Positions 1-5,046 are shown, counted from the stretch's first letter. The stretch: 7,115 nt of DNA from Acidithiobacillus montserratensis (GCF_018853465.1 NZ_JABBOU010000097.1:1-7115); one strand, 5' to 3'. A program made the numbers and translations. The notes: generated by a model not told the origin, from the letters alone.

Positions 1-1
1 C

Positions 2-373
2 CCCGCCAGTGCTGGCGAAGAAATCATGAAGTCGCTGAGCGCCCAGCTTCCCATACTGGCGGGACAAACCCTGGCCGGGCGCGTGGTACAAAAAGCCGAT
101 GATTTTGCTTATACTGATCCTGTAGATGGCAGCATCAGCAGCCATCAGGGTATTCGCCTACTGTTTGAAGATGGCGCGCGCTTGATAGTCCGTTTGTCCG
201 GAACCGGAACCGAAGGCGCGACCGTCCGCATCTACCACGAACATCTGGAGCAGGATGCTGCAAGACAACAACTTGATCCGCAAAGGGTACTGCGTGATCT
301 GATCACCCTGGGCAAGGATCTGACCCGTATCGAACAACTTACGGGCCGCAAGGCCCCCACTGTCATCACCTGA
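2..373 (+). CDS. pgm: Phosphoglucomutase (PGM1-type), C-terminal part, 5' truncated by window
   Basis: This is the C-terminal end of an alpha-D-phosphohexomutase that interconverts glucose 1-phosphate and glucose 6-phosphate in the cytoplasm, feeding glycogen, exopolysaccharide and nucleotide-sugar synthesis. The frame is open from base 2, so the internal ATG at 26 is not the real start. About 123 residues are visible. They carry the domain IV phosphate-binding signature (RLSGTGTEGATVRIY), the upstream block around DPVDGSISSHQG, and the C-terminal tail GRKAPTVIT, which is characteristic of the PGM1/eukaryotic-like class rather than of ManB/AlgC-type enzymes. The stop TGA is at 371-373, and the next gene starts 15 bp later on the same strand, so the two are probably cotranscribed. 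Catalytic Ser and metal-binding motifs lie outside the window. Family assignment is firm; the symbol pgm follows from it. Confidence 0.93.
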   Translation, partial: PASAGEEIMKSLSAQLPILAGQTLAGRVVQKADDFAYTDPVDGSISSHQGIRLLFEDGARLIVRLSGTGTEGATVRIYHEHLEQDAARQQLDPQRVLRDLITLGKDLTRIEQLTGRKAPTVIT

Positions 374-388
374 AGAAGGAGTCTGACT

Positions 389-751
389 ATGATGGATTAC
401 GACAACGAAAGTAATGGCGGTCTTGGTTACAGCGCCCTGGGTATTGCCCTATTGGCCGGTGCTGCCGCAGGTGCCGTAGCTGCCCTGCTGTTTGCCCCTC
501 AGGCGGGAGATCGCACCCGTGAACAAATCCGCCATCAAGCCAACCGCGCTTGGGACAGGGTCGTAGCTTCCCGTGAACGGATGAACGAACGGGTGGAAGA
601 ATTACTGGACACCATCGCCATTTACAGTGAAGAACTGGTCCAGAAAGGCAAGGAACTGAGCGACCGGGAACGGCAGCGGCTGAATGATGGTATCGCCCTG
701 GCCCGCACCGAACTGGACCGCCTGCGTCGGAAACTGTCCCGTCTGGATTGA
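389..751 (+). CDS. YtxH-like small membrane-anchored coiled-coil protein
   Basis: This 120-residue protein has the usual YtxH-domain plan. A short polar N-terminus is followed by one glycine/alanine-rich membrane helix (about residues 13-37), then the PQAGDRTREQI turn typical of the family, then a long charged helical segment (about 45-118) rich in Glu, Arg and Lys that is likely a coiled coil. Such proteins are often called general-stress or gas-vesicle-like; their exact function is unknown. Two consecutive ATGs occur at 389 and 392. A GAAGGAG Shine-Dalgarno at 375-381 lies 7 nt before 389, so the first is preferred. The gene follows pgm by 15 bp and probably shares its transcript. Its stop codon (749-751) overlaps the -35 box of the downstream tRNA promoter. 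Domain-level assignment is good; no specific role is claimed. Confidence 0.8.
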   Translation: MMDYDNESNGGLGYSALGIALLAGAAAGAVAALLFAPQAGDRTREQIRHQANRAWDRVVASRERMNERVEELLDTIAIYSEELVQKGKELSDRERQRLNDGIALARTELDRLRRKLSRLD

Positions 752-776
752 CCCCGGCCTGCCAAGCCGCTATTCT
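748..776 (+). promoter_or_regulatory. Predicted sigma-70 promoter of tRNA-Pro
   Basis: A TTGACC -35 box (748-753, 5 of 6 consensus bases) and a TATTCT -10 box (771-776, 4 of 6) are separated by exactly 17 bp. The expected start of transcription (about 783-784) lies only 2-3 nt before the tRNA 5' end at 786. The stretch just after the -10 is GC-rich (GCCGCG), the type of discriminator seen in stable-RNA promoters under stringent control. The -35 overlaps the stop codon of the preceding gene. The match is by eye and not tested experimentally. Confidence 0.6.
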
Positions 777-785
777 CTGCCGCGA

Positions 786-862
786 CGGGGCGTAGCGCAG
801 CTTGGTAGCGCGCCTGCTTTGGGAGCAGGATGTCGTAGGTTCGAATCCTATCGCCCCGACCA
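786..862 (+). tRNA. proM: tRNA-Pro, anticodon TGG
   Basis: A complete 77-nt cloverleaf can be folded by eye. The acceptor stem CGGGGCG (786-792) pairs perfectly with CGCCCCG (852-858). The D arm has stem GCGC paired with GCGC. The anticodon stem CCTGC (813-817) pairs with GCAGG (825-829) around the loop TTTGGGA, with anticodon TGG at 820-822. The T stem GTAGG (835-839) pairs with CCTAT through one G-U, around TTCGAAT. Discriminator A859 is followed by an encoded CCA (860-862). It closely resembles the gammaproteobacterial tRNA-Pro(UGG), which reads CCN proline codons. The stop of the antisense toxin-antitoxin remnant lies only 6 nt beyond the CCA, so this tRNA marks the edge of the accessory-looking region. 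Symbol by analogy with E. coli proM. Confidence 0.97.
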
Positions 863-868
863 ATAAAG

Positions 869-1189
869 TCAGTAAGTTATATTTTCTGCGTTATCCCGAA
901 TAACTTCCGCATGTTTTGCGGCAATCCTCAGCAAGGTATGGGCAGCGCAAGAAGGTTTCTGTCATCCCTGTTCCCATTCCTGCACAGTTCGTACAGACAC
1001 CCCCATGAGCTTTGCAAATTGCCCCTGCGACAATCCGGCATCCATCCGGGCCTGCACAATTTGGGGCACATCCACACGGTGAACAGCAGCCCGCTTCCCG
1101 GCTTTCATCTGTCGGACAGACTCCAGAAGCTCTGCCCCTAAATCGCGCTGGGCGTCGCGTTTCAATAATCCCTGCTCAGTCTTCGGCAT
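869..1189 (-). pseudogene. higA2-like HTH antitoxin, copy A, broken by nonsense codon
   Basis: This is a decayed paralogue of the intact antitoxin at 1480-1791. The start ATG (1189, MPKTEQ) has a GGGGGA ribosome-binding site 7 nt upstream. The first 75 residues match copy B through the helix-turn-helix (residues about 53-73, [20 protein letters not shown]) and stop after EWEQG. The stop TGA (964-962) stands where copy B has the Arg76 codon CGA, a single C-to-T change. Past the stop the same frame remains recognisable ([17 protein letters not shown]) and runs to TGA at 871-869, 6 nt from the tRNA CCA. A 75-residue product (962-1189) could still be made; by analogy with HigA2 it would keep the toxin-binding N-terminus and much of the HTH but lose the last helices. 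No cognate toxin lies directly upstream. The upstream TTG at 1210 is an unlikely start. Confidence 0.85.
919..1189. repeat. Direct repeat, copy A of duplicated antitoxin gene
   Basis: Bases 919-1189 align to 1521-1791 without gaps at a constant offset of 602 bp. A manual count gives 23 mismatches in 271 positions, about 91% identity. Similarity ends near the ribosome-binding site on one side and within the last codons on the other, so the repeat unit is essentially the antitoxin reading frame. Many differences change the protein sequence, which suggests diverged or separately acquired paralogues rather than a very recent tandem duplication. Confidence 0.9.
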
Positions 1190-1202
1190 CGGAAATCCCC
1201 CA

Positions 1203-1480
1203 TCAGGCAAGATGCAAGCGTTTTATCTCTGGTGGATTCTGCATCACTTTCCACAAATCATACTGCGCTTGCTGGGTCAGCCATGACTCTGCACTCCCGC
1301 CAAACGCGAGAGACAGCCGCACGGCCATCGCCGGACTGACTCCGGTATACCCGTTCATCAGTTCGGATAATGCCTTACGGGTAACGCCCAGGGCTTGCGC
1401 GGCATCGGTGACACTCAATCCCAGGGGATCAAGGCTCAAAGCTCCCGGATCACTTCGCCGGGGTGCGGTGGATTGTGCAT
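1203..1480 (-). pseudogene. higA: HigA/VapI-type antitoxin, frameshifted
   Basis: This is an XRE-type antitoxin of the HigA addiction-module family, normally the partner of a RelE-like HigB toxin. The true start is ATG at 1480, overlapping the stop of the preceding antitoxin as TGATG, with an AGGGGG ribosome-binding site just upstream. It begins with the canonical N-terminus [14 protein letters not shown], then hits TGA at 1438-1436. The rest of the family ([20 protein letters not shown], then SELMNG, and [14 protein letters not shown] near the end) continues in another frame down to the stop at 1205-1203. Only three bases should separate the two Leu codons at the junction; five (TGAGC) are present, so about two bases were inserted or the site was otherwise rearranged. 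Repaired, the protein would have about 91 residues, normal for HigA. A 107-residue frame from 1526 exists but its first 29 or so residues are out-of-frame antitoxin sequence. No HigB partner is visible. Confidence 0.85.
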
Positions 1481-1791
1481 CACACCCCCTGCACTTCCCG
1501 GATGACTTCAGGGTGCTTTGCGGCAATCCTCAGCAAGGTATGGGCAGCACCAGAAGGATTCCGTCGTCCCTGTTCCCATTCCTGCAAAGTCCGTACAGAC
1601 ACCCCCATGAGCGCGGCAAATTGCCCCTGCGACAATCCGGCATCCATCCGGGCCTGCACAATCTGCGGCACATCCACACGATGAACAGCACCCCGCTTAT
1701 CAGCCTTCATCTGCCGGACGGACTCCAGAAGCTCGGCCCCTAAATCGCGCTGGGCGTCGCGTTTCAATAATTCCTGCTCAGTCATCGGCAT
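1480..1791 (-). CDS. HigA2-like HTH antitoxin, intact copy B
   Basis: This 103-residue protein is the apparent antitoxin of the adjacent RelE-family toxin. Residues about 1-40 are charged and poorly structured (the toxin-wrapping part in HigA2). Residues about 53-73 form an XRE helix-turn-helix ([20 protein letters not shown]), followed by the [13 protein letters not shown] turn and the last helices [13 protein letters not shown]. This plan resembles Vibrio HigA2, a toxin-neutralising autorepressor. The start is set by a GGAAGGAG ribosome-binding site (1806-1799) 7 nt before ATG 1791; that places the first 14 nt inside the toxin gene, the toxin-first overlapping order of hig-type modules. An in-frame ATG at 1785 is less well placed, and longer frames to 1848 have no support. 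Its stop overlaps the start of the frameshifted higA by one base. The cognate pairing is inferred from position and family. Confidence 0.88.
   Translation of the reverse strand: MPMTEQELLKRDAQRDLGAELLESVRQMKADKRGAVHRVDVPQIVQARMDAGLSQGQFAALMGVSVRTLQEWEQGRRNPSGAAHTLLRIAAKHPEVIREVQGV
1521..1791. repeat. Direct repeat, copy B of duplicated antitoxin gene
   Basis: This is the partner of the repeat at 919-1189, with about 91% identity by manual count and no gaps. It lies inside the intact antitoxin gene. Part of the same unit (1521-1556) recurs a third time at 2269-2304. Confidence 0.9.
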
Positions 1792-2098
1792 TTTCAATCT
1801 CCTTCCGTAATTGTTGCAGCACATGCGCGGAGATATTCGCCTGCACATTCTTGGCGTAGATCAGCAATAGCCATATCTCGCCATCTTCACGTTGCAGGTA
1901 ATAGATCACCCTGACACCCCCACGCTTCCCCATCCCTGCCCGGCTCCAGCGCACCTTACGACAGCCGCCACTATGCGGAATCACATCCCCTGCATCGGGT
2001 TTAGACGCCAGCCATGAGCAGAACTGCCCGCGCTCATCCTCGGTCCAGTAGTCCGGCCATAAGCTGCTAAAGAGTGGCGTTTCGATCAGGGTAAGCAT
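1778..2098 (-). CDS. HigB2-like RelE/ParE-family toxin
   Basis: This 106-residue protein has the pattern of HigB2/RelE-type toxins, ribosome-dependent mRNA interferases that cut translated mRNA when the antitoxin is lost. Recognisable blocks are the N-terminal LIETPLF strand, the AGDVIPHSGGCRKVRW block (about 36-51), the basic turn GKRGGVRVIYY (57-67) and LLLIYAKN (77-84). These correspond in order to the equivalent blocks of Vibrio HigB2 as I remember it. The start chosen is ATG 2098 because family members begin close to that point. ATG 2119 gives 7 more residues (MTYIKHD) with no family support. Neither has a strong ribosome-binding site. The predicted promoter would start transcription around 2101, so ATG 2098 would be nearly leaderless. 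The 3' end overlaps the antitoxin by 14 bp. All key blocks are present, so the toxin looks functional. Confidence 0.88.
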   Translation of the reverse strand: MLTLIETPLFSSLWPDYWTEDERGQFCSWLASKPDAGDVIPHSGGCRKVRWSRAGMGKRGGVRVIYYLQREDGEIWLLLIYAKNVQANISAHVLQQLRKEIENADD

Positions 2099-2107
2099 GT
2101 CGTGCTT

Positions 2108-2136
2108 AATATACGTCATTGCCGTACCAGTGGAAA
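2108..2136 (-). promoter_or_regulatory. Predicted promoter of the toxin-antitoxin operon
   Basis: Reading the minus strand, TTTCCA (2136-2131, 4 of 6) and TATATT (2113-2108, 5 of 6) are separated by 17 bp. Transcription would begin near 2101, almost at the preferred toxin start codon 2098 and downstream of the alternative start 2119. That favours 2098 and implies a very short or absent leader. The antitoxin would be expected to bind here, but no clean palindrome was found. Confidence 0.4.
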
Positions 2137-2404
2137 CCCATCAAGCATTGATCGGAATCACGTTCTTCCCCTGTGCCGTTGCGGGCCTTGGGTCTGGCGG
2201 TCATGCACAGCAGCACTGACGCGCATTTCCAGCCCGCCACCATCTCGTAGGATAAAATCCGCTTTTTTCGGCAATCCTCAGCTAGGTATGGGCAGCACCA
2301 GAAGCCCTAGCGCATGCTCAGTGCCGAAGTAATGTACGCGCTCCAACGCTGCTTCGCAGACATCCCTGGACTGATTGTCGTCCGCTTAGGCCATCGCAAG
2401 TAAC
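2120..2404. other. Gap of 285 bp with decayed sequence, no intact gene
   Basis: This gap separates the toxin gene from the stop of the GlxA-type regulator. It holds the toxin promoter at its left end and a 36-bp shred of the antitoxin gene at 2269-2304. Short minus-strand open stretches exist, for example one ending in LLVLPIPS near 2282 and another with DFILRDGGGLEM around 2225-2260. Neither has a start with a ribosome-binding site or a family I recognise. They may be leftovers of lost genes. No terminator hairpin is evident for the regulator gene. The plus-strand frame at 2102-2332 has no coding signs. Confidence 0.6.
2269..2304 (-). pseudogene. Fragment of a third higA2-like antitoxin copy (copy C)
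   Basis: These 36 bp match 1521-1556 of the intact antitoxin with one mismatch. On the minus strand they would encode [11 protein letters not shown] of the C-terminal region, but the mismatch turns a Leu TTG codon into TAG. Flanking bases no longer resemble the antitoxin, so only this shred survives. It lies upstream of the intact toxin gene, on the same strand as the other two copies. A 35-of-36 match is far beyond chance in this window. Confidence 0.8.
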
Positions 2405-2405
2405 G

Positions 2406-3383
2406 CTAGCTGCTGTCAGGATAACCAAAACTCTGACGATGTTGCCTTGGACTGACGCCCACGATGCGCTGAAAATGAAGTCTGAAGTTGGCGGCTGACC
2501 CAAGGCCCACCTCACTGACAATTTGCTCCACGGAAAGTTTACTACTCTCCAGAAGTTCCTGAGCACGCTGCACCCGTATTCGTATGAGCCACTGGGAGGG
2601 CGATTCTCCAAGCTGCTCAATAAAGCGTCGGTGTAGTGTTCGTTGGCTGCTGTGTGATTGATCTGCCAGGGATTTGACGGTTAACGGCTGATTCAGGTTG
2701 GTCATTACCCAGTTAATCAGGGTTTGCAGATTTCTGTCTGTGGACCGGGTAGATGGCGGAATGAATTGCGCTTGTCCACCTTCGCGCTGGAGGGGTACCA
2801 CGGATAAGCGTGCAACTTGCGCGGCAACTGCGGCACCGAAGTCGGATCGAATCATGTGCAGGCAGAGGTCAAGGCCCGCAGCAGCCCCCGCTGAAGTGAG
2901 TATCTGACCATTATCAACGAATAGCACTTTGGGGTCTACCTGGATGGTAGGATACCGTTTGGCAAATTCAGCTGCCGCTTGCCAATGGGTGGTCGCACGT
3001 AAGCCATCCAATAAACCTGCTTCAGCCAATACAAATGCACCCGTGCAAATTGAGGCAATCCGCGTTCCTCGACGAGCAGCTTTGCGCAACGCCGCTAAAA
3101 CAGCCGAACTTAATGACAGCGGAGAAAAAGAAGTACCCGGCACGATGATAGTGTCAGCGCCTTCCAGCGACTTTAAGTCATGCTTGATATGGATACTGAA
3201 CATGCCAAGATCCAGTTCTTGCTGTTCGGCACACACGGTAACTTGATAGTAGGGCTCGCCCGATGGTCTGGTCGCATACCGAAAGGTTTCACAGGCCGTT
3301 GCCAGATCGAACGAAATCACACCAGGTAAAACCAAACACGCAATTCGGTGATGCCCGGGAGCTTGAAGATGGTTTGATTTCAT
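2406..3383 (-). CDS. GlxA-type transcriptional regulator (DJ-1/PfpI + AraC HTH)
   Basis: This 325-residue protein is a member of the GlxA/FtrA group of AraC-family regulators. Residues about 12-195 form a DJ-1/PfpI (class I glutamine amidotransferase-like) domain. It shows IIVPGTSF (79-86), the nucleophile-elbow motif SICTGAFVLAEAGLL (111-125) with Cys113, and TTHW (131-134). Residues about 218-320 form the AraC DNA-binding domain with two helix-turn-helices: LTVKSLADQSHSSQRTLHRRF (about 234-254) and LSVEQIVSEVGLGSAANFRL (about 283-302), ending with VGVSPRQHRQSF. Length and architecture are normal. The DJ-1 part is usually a ligand-sensing, non-enzymatic domain, although Cys113 is retained here. 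A GAGGAG ribosome-binding site (3394-3389) lies 5 nt before ATG 3383. It diverges from the DUF3817-like/DJ-1 operon, which is its likely target; the ligand is unknown. Confidence 0.93.
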   Translation of the reverse strand: MKSNHLQAPGHHRIACLVLPGVISFDLATACETFRYATRPSGEPYYQVTVCAEQQELDLGMFSIHIKHDLKSLEGADTIIVPGTSFSPLSLSSAVLAALRKAARRGTRIASICTGAFVLAEAGLLDGLRATTHWQAAAEFAKRYPTIQVDPKVLFVDNGQILTSAGAAAGLDLCLHMIRSDFGAAVAAQVARLSVVPLQREGGQAQFIPPSTRSTDRNLQTLINWVMTNLNQPLTVKSLADQSHSSQRTLHRRFIEQLGESPSQWLIRIRVQRAQELLESSKLSVEQIVSEVGLGSAANFRLHFQRIVGVSPRQHRQSFGYPDSS

Positions 3384-3432
3384 GGGAACTCCTCATGGAA
3401 GACTGGAGAAAAAAGCACGGACCGCACTTGGC

Positions 3433-3461
3433 TTGAAACAGTCGAATAATGTCATTATAGC
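3433..3461 (+). promoter_or_regulatory. Predicted promoter of the DUF3817-like operon
   Basis: TTGAAA (3433-3438, 5 of 6) and TATAGC (3456-3461, 4 of 6) lie 17 bp apart. They predict transcription starting near 3468 and a leader of about 58 nt before ATG 3526. The box pair overlaps the oppositely oriented -10 of the regulator gene, and the spacer contains the 13-bp palindrome. Prediction is by eye. Confidence 0.45.
3446..3458. promoter_or_regulatory. Perfect 13-bp palindrome, candidate operator
   Basis: ATAATG-T-CATTAT is a perfect inverted repeat with a 1-nt centre in the 142-bp divergent intergenic region. It overlaps a consensus TATAAT (3459-3454) on the minus strand, a likely -10 of the regulator gene, although no good -35 is seen for it. 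It also lies between the -35 and -10 boxes of the plus-strand promoter. A protein bound here could affect both directions. AraC-family proteins more often bind direct repeats, so the binder is uncertain. Confidence 0.4.
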
Positions 3462-3525
3462 CACTTTTCTCTATTCAGGCTTTAGTTAAGGATATTCACT
3501 TCATCACTATTGGATTTTTCGACGC

Positions 3526-3825
3526 ATGCCTGATCCATTTTTTGTCCCGGTTCCACGCTTAACGGTGCTCCGAATATTTTGCCTTGTAGAGGCCACTGTT
3601 TTGTTGACGCTGCTTTTGATTGCCGTGCCCCTGAAATACTTCGCCGGATACCCCATAGCTGTTGAAGTGCTGGGACCCATTGATGGGTTCGTTTTTCTCG
3701 CCTTTGGATGGACAGTTGTGCAGGCTTTGACTGCGGGTGATGTATCGGTCTGGATGGGAGCTAAATTAATTCTTGCAGCATGCTTACCCTTTGGTGGCTA
3801 CTACAGTTGGTGGTCCCTGCGATGA
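3526..3825 (+). CDS. DUF3817-like small integral membrane protein
   Basis: This 99-residue protein is mostly hydrophobic with about three predicted membrane helices: near 12-34 (LRIFCLVEATVLLTLLLIAV), 46-68 (VLGPIDGFVFLAFGWTVVQAL) and 76-95. The order of an RIFCLVEA start, a PLKYFAGYP block and a helix beginning GxxxGFVFLAF resembles DUF3817 proteins, whose function is unknown. That match is from memory. The only in-frame start is ATG 3526; an in-frame stop at 3487-3489 closes the frame upstream. It has no convincing ribosome-binding site, only a weak GGA 11 nt before. Its TGA overlaps the start of the next gene as ATGA, so the two are translationally coupled and may act together in the inner membrane. 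Confidence 0.65.
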   Translation: MPDPFFVPVPRLTVLRIFCLVEATVLLTLLLIAVPLKYFAGYPIAVEVLGPIDGFVFLAFGWTVVQALTAGDVSVWMGAKLILAACLPFGGYYSWWSLR

Positions 3826-4247
3826 TATATCTCTGGCTTGAAGCTCTGCATGTTGGGGCCGTACTGATTTTTACGGGTGGGCTCGTTCTTTTGGCTGTGG
3901 TGACTTCTGGATGGATTTTAAGAGATGAAACGTTGATTCTTGGCGATAAACAAATCGTGTATGGCGTATTGCGTTGGGATCGTCGAGTGACAGTGCCGGC
4001 TTTGGGAATGGTTTGGGCAAGTGGTCTCGCGCTCGCAGTATGGGGAGGGGGGTTTGGTCAGGGATGGCTTATGGCCAAGATCGGATTAGTCATAATCCTG
4101 TCGGCACTGCATGGCATTTTGTCGGCGACACTACGCAAGCAAATGCCGAACACGTCTACGCGTCAATTGTCATGGTTACGCTACAGCCCTGGTGTAGTTA
4201 TTTTTTGTTTTTTGGCTATAGCGCTATTAGTCATGATTAAGCCGTAG
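3822..4247 (+). CDS. HemJ/CopD-like integral membrane protein
   Basis: This 141-residue protein has about four membrane helices (about 5-29, 55-76, 82-101 and 121-139). Several features recall the HemJ/CopD superfamily: an N-terminal LEALHVGAVLIFTGGL helix with His10, GWLMAKIGLVIILSALHG with Lys86 and His97, and a C-terminal helix ending in VMIKP. HemJ is a heme-dependent protoporphyrinogen oxidase and CopD a copper-uptake protein, and conserved His residues bind heme or metal in that superfamily. The sequence between helices 1 and 2 differs, so a true HemJ role should not be assumed. The start ATG 3822 overlaps the upstream stop (ATGA). The longer frame from 3780 would overlap the preceding gene by 46 bp and is not supported. 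It probably belongs to one operon with the genes on both sides. Confidence 0.6.
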   Translation: MIYLWLEALHVGAVLIFTGGLVLLAVVTSGWILRDETLILGDKQIVYGVLRWDRRVTVPALGMVWASGLALAVWGGGFGQGWLMAKIGLVIILSALHGILSATLRKQMPNTSTRQLSWLRYSPGVVIFCFLAIALLVMIKP

Positions 4248-4320
4248 GAAAAAATTATTTTTACTGAAAATACATTACATAGCAATAAAACATAACTTAT
4301 TAACCGCTTAAGGAATTAAA
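4248..4320 (+). promoter_or_regulatory. AT-rich 73-bp leader with ribosome-binding site
   Basis: The gap between the HemJ-like gene and the DJ-1 gene is strikingly AT-rich. It ends in AAGGA (4310-4314), 6 nt before ATG 4321, which fixes that start. An internal promoter is possible given the base composition, but no clear -35/-10 pair stands out. No terminator hairpin with a T-run is convincing, so readthrough from upstream is likely. Confidence 0.45.
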
Positions 4321-5046
4321 ATGTCTAAAAATTTTAATGAAAAGCATTTGAATATTGGTGCTTTGATATTTAATGATATAGATCAGCTTGACTTCACTGG
4401 CCCTTTTGAGATCTTATCGCGCATTCCGAATTCATCTATCCATATTATTTCCAAGGACAGAGGTATTGTTCGAGATATGCAGGGCCTACAAATAGTCGCA
4501 GACACATCCTTTGATGATACACCCCCGCTTGACGTGCTCCTTATTCCTGGGGGATATGGGCAGGAGCAGGCGGCACTGGATGAAGATGTGCTCACCTTTA
4601 TTCGTCAACAGGCGGAATCTGCTTTGTATGTTTTCATGGTATGTACTGGCACGCTTATCTGCGCTGCTGCCGGGTTGCTCCATGGACGAAAAGCCACTAC
4701 GCACTGGACGGCAATGGAGGTATTACCTTTCTATGGGGTTTTTCCCAGAGACGATCGTGTGGTCATTGACGGGAGATTCATCAGTGTGGGAGGGGTGACA
4801 TCAGGGCTTGATGGTGCTCTCGTTCTGGTAGCGCTTCTTCGTGGTGATCAGGTAGCCAAAGAACTCCAACTTTATCTGGCATACGATCCGCAGCCACCAT
4901 TTGACTCAGGGTCACCAACGAAGGCCTCTGCTGATGTTTTGGATGCTGTCCGCGTACAGGCCCAAAAAATAACGGAACGACGTTTGGCTAGTGCCCGTAA
5001 TTACGCCAGCATGACATTGGTTCCATTGCAGCAGGATGATTTGTGA
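4321..5046 (+). CDS. DJ-1/PfpI family protein, isonitrile hydratase-like
   Basis: This 241-residue protein is a DJ-1/PfpI fold enzyme closest, by motif, to Pseudomonas putida isonitrile hydratase (InhA), which converts isonitriles to N-substituted formamides. Shared blocks are QLDFTGPFEIL (22-32, with Asp24), PPLDVLLIPGGYG (68-80), the nucleophile elbow VCTGT (107-111, with Cys108) followed by AAGLLHGRKATTHW (116-129), VGGVTSGLDGAL near the C-terminal half, and LAYDPQPPFDSGSP. The Asp, Cys and following Thr correspond to residues reported important in P. putida InhA. Length is close to the family's, with a short N-terminal extension and a somewhat longer tail. The same fold occurs as the sensor domain of the divergent regulator at 2406-3383. 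Specific substrate remains inferred; other DJ-1 enzymes of this group may act on other compounds. Confidence 0.85.
   Translation: MSKNFNEKHLNIGALIFNDIDQLDFTGPFEILSRIPNSSIHIISKDRGIVRDMQGLQIVADTSFDDTPPLDVLLIPGGYGQEQAALDEDVLTFIRQQAESALYVFMVCTGTLICAAAGLLHGRKATTHWTAMEVLPFYGVFPRDDRVVIDGRFISVGGVTSGLDGALVLVALLRGDQVAKELQLYLAYDPQPPFDSGSPTKASADVLDAVRVQAQKITERRLASARNYASMTLVPLQQDDL

Noticed and set aside
387..863. 158-codon minus-strand frame beginning MVGAIGFEPTTSC
   Set aside because: It is the antisense of the ytxH-like gene and the tRNA. The N-terminal peptide is the well-known false product of reading a tRNA gene backwards.
874..906. Inverted repeat AAGTTAT/ATAACTT after the tRNA as a terminator
   Set aside because: Arms are only 7 AT-rich bases with a 19-nt loop and no T-run, and it lies inside the antitoxin remnant's reading frame.
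1434..1444. Possible programmed frameshift at CTT TGA in the HigA-type gene, like the release factor 2 site
   Set aside because: A +1 shift there leads to another stop within three codons (GAG CCT TGA). The productive frame needs a -1 or +2 shift and there is no classic slippery heptamer, so mutation is more likely.
1012..1743. 243-codon plus-strand frame across the toxin-antitoxin region
   Set aside because: It is a shadow opposite recognisable antitoxin genes on the minus strand; its internal repeat only reflects the duplicated antitoxin, and there is no ribosome-binding site or family.
2318..2620. 100-codon minus-strand frame overlapping the end of the regulator gene
   Set aside because: It is an alternative frame of the AraC DNA-binding domain, which is clearly coded in the 2406-3383 frame.
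3974..4240. Plus-strand frame inside the HemJ/CopD-like gene
   Set aside because: It is out of frame with a well-formed membrane protein, has no ribosome-binding site and no recognisable family.
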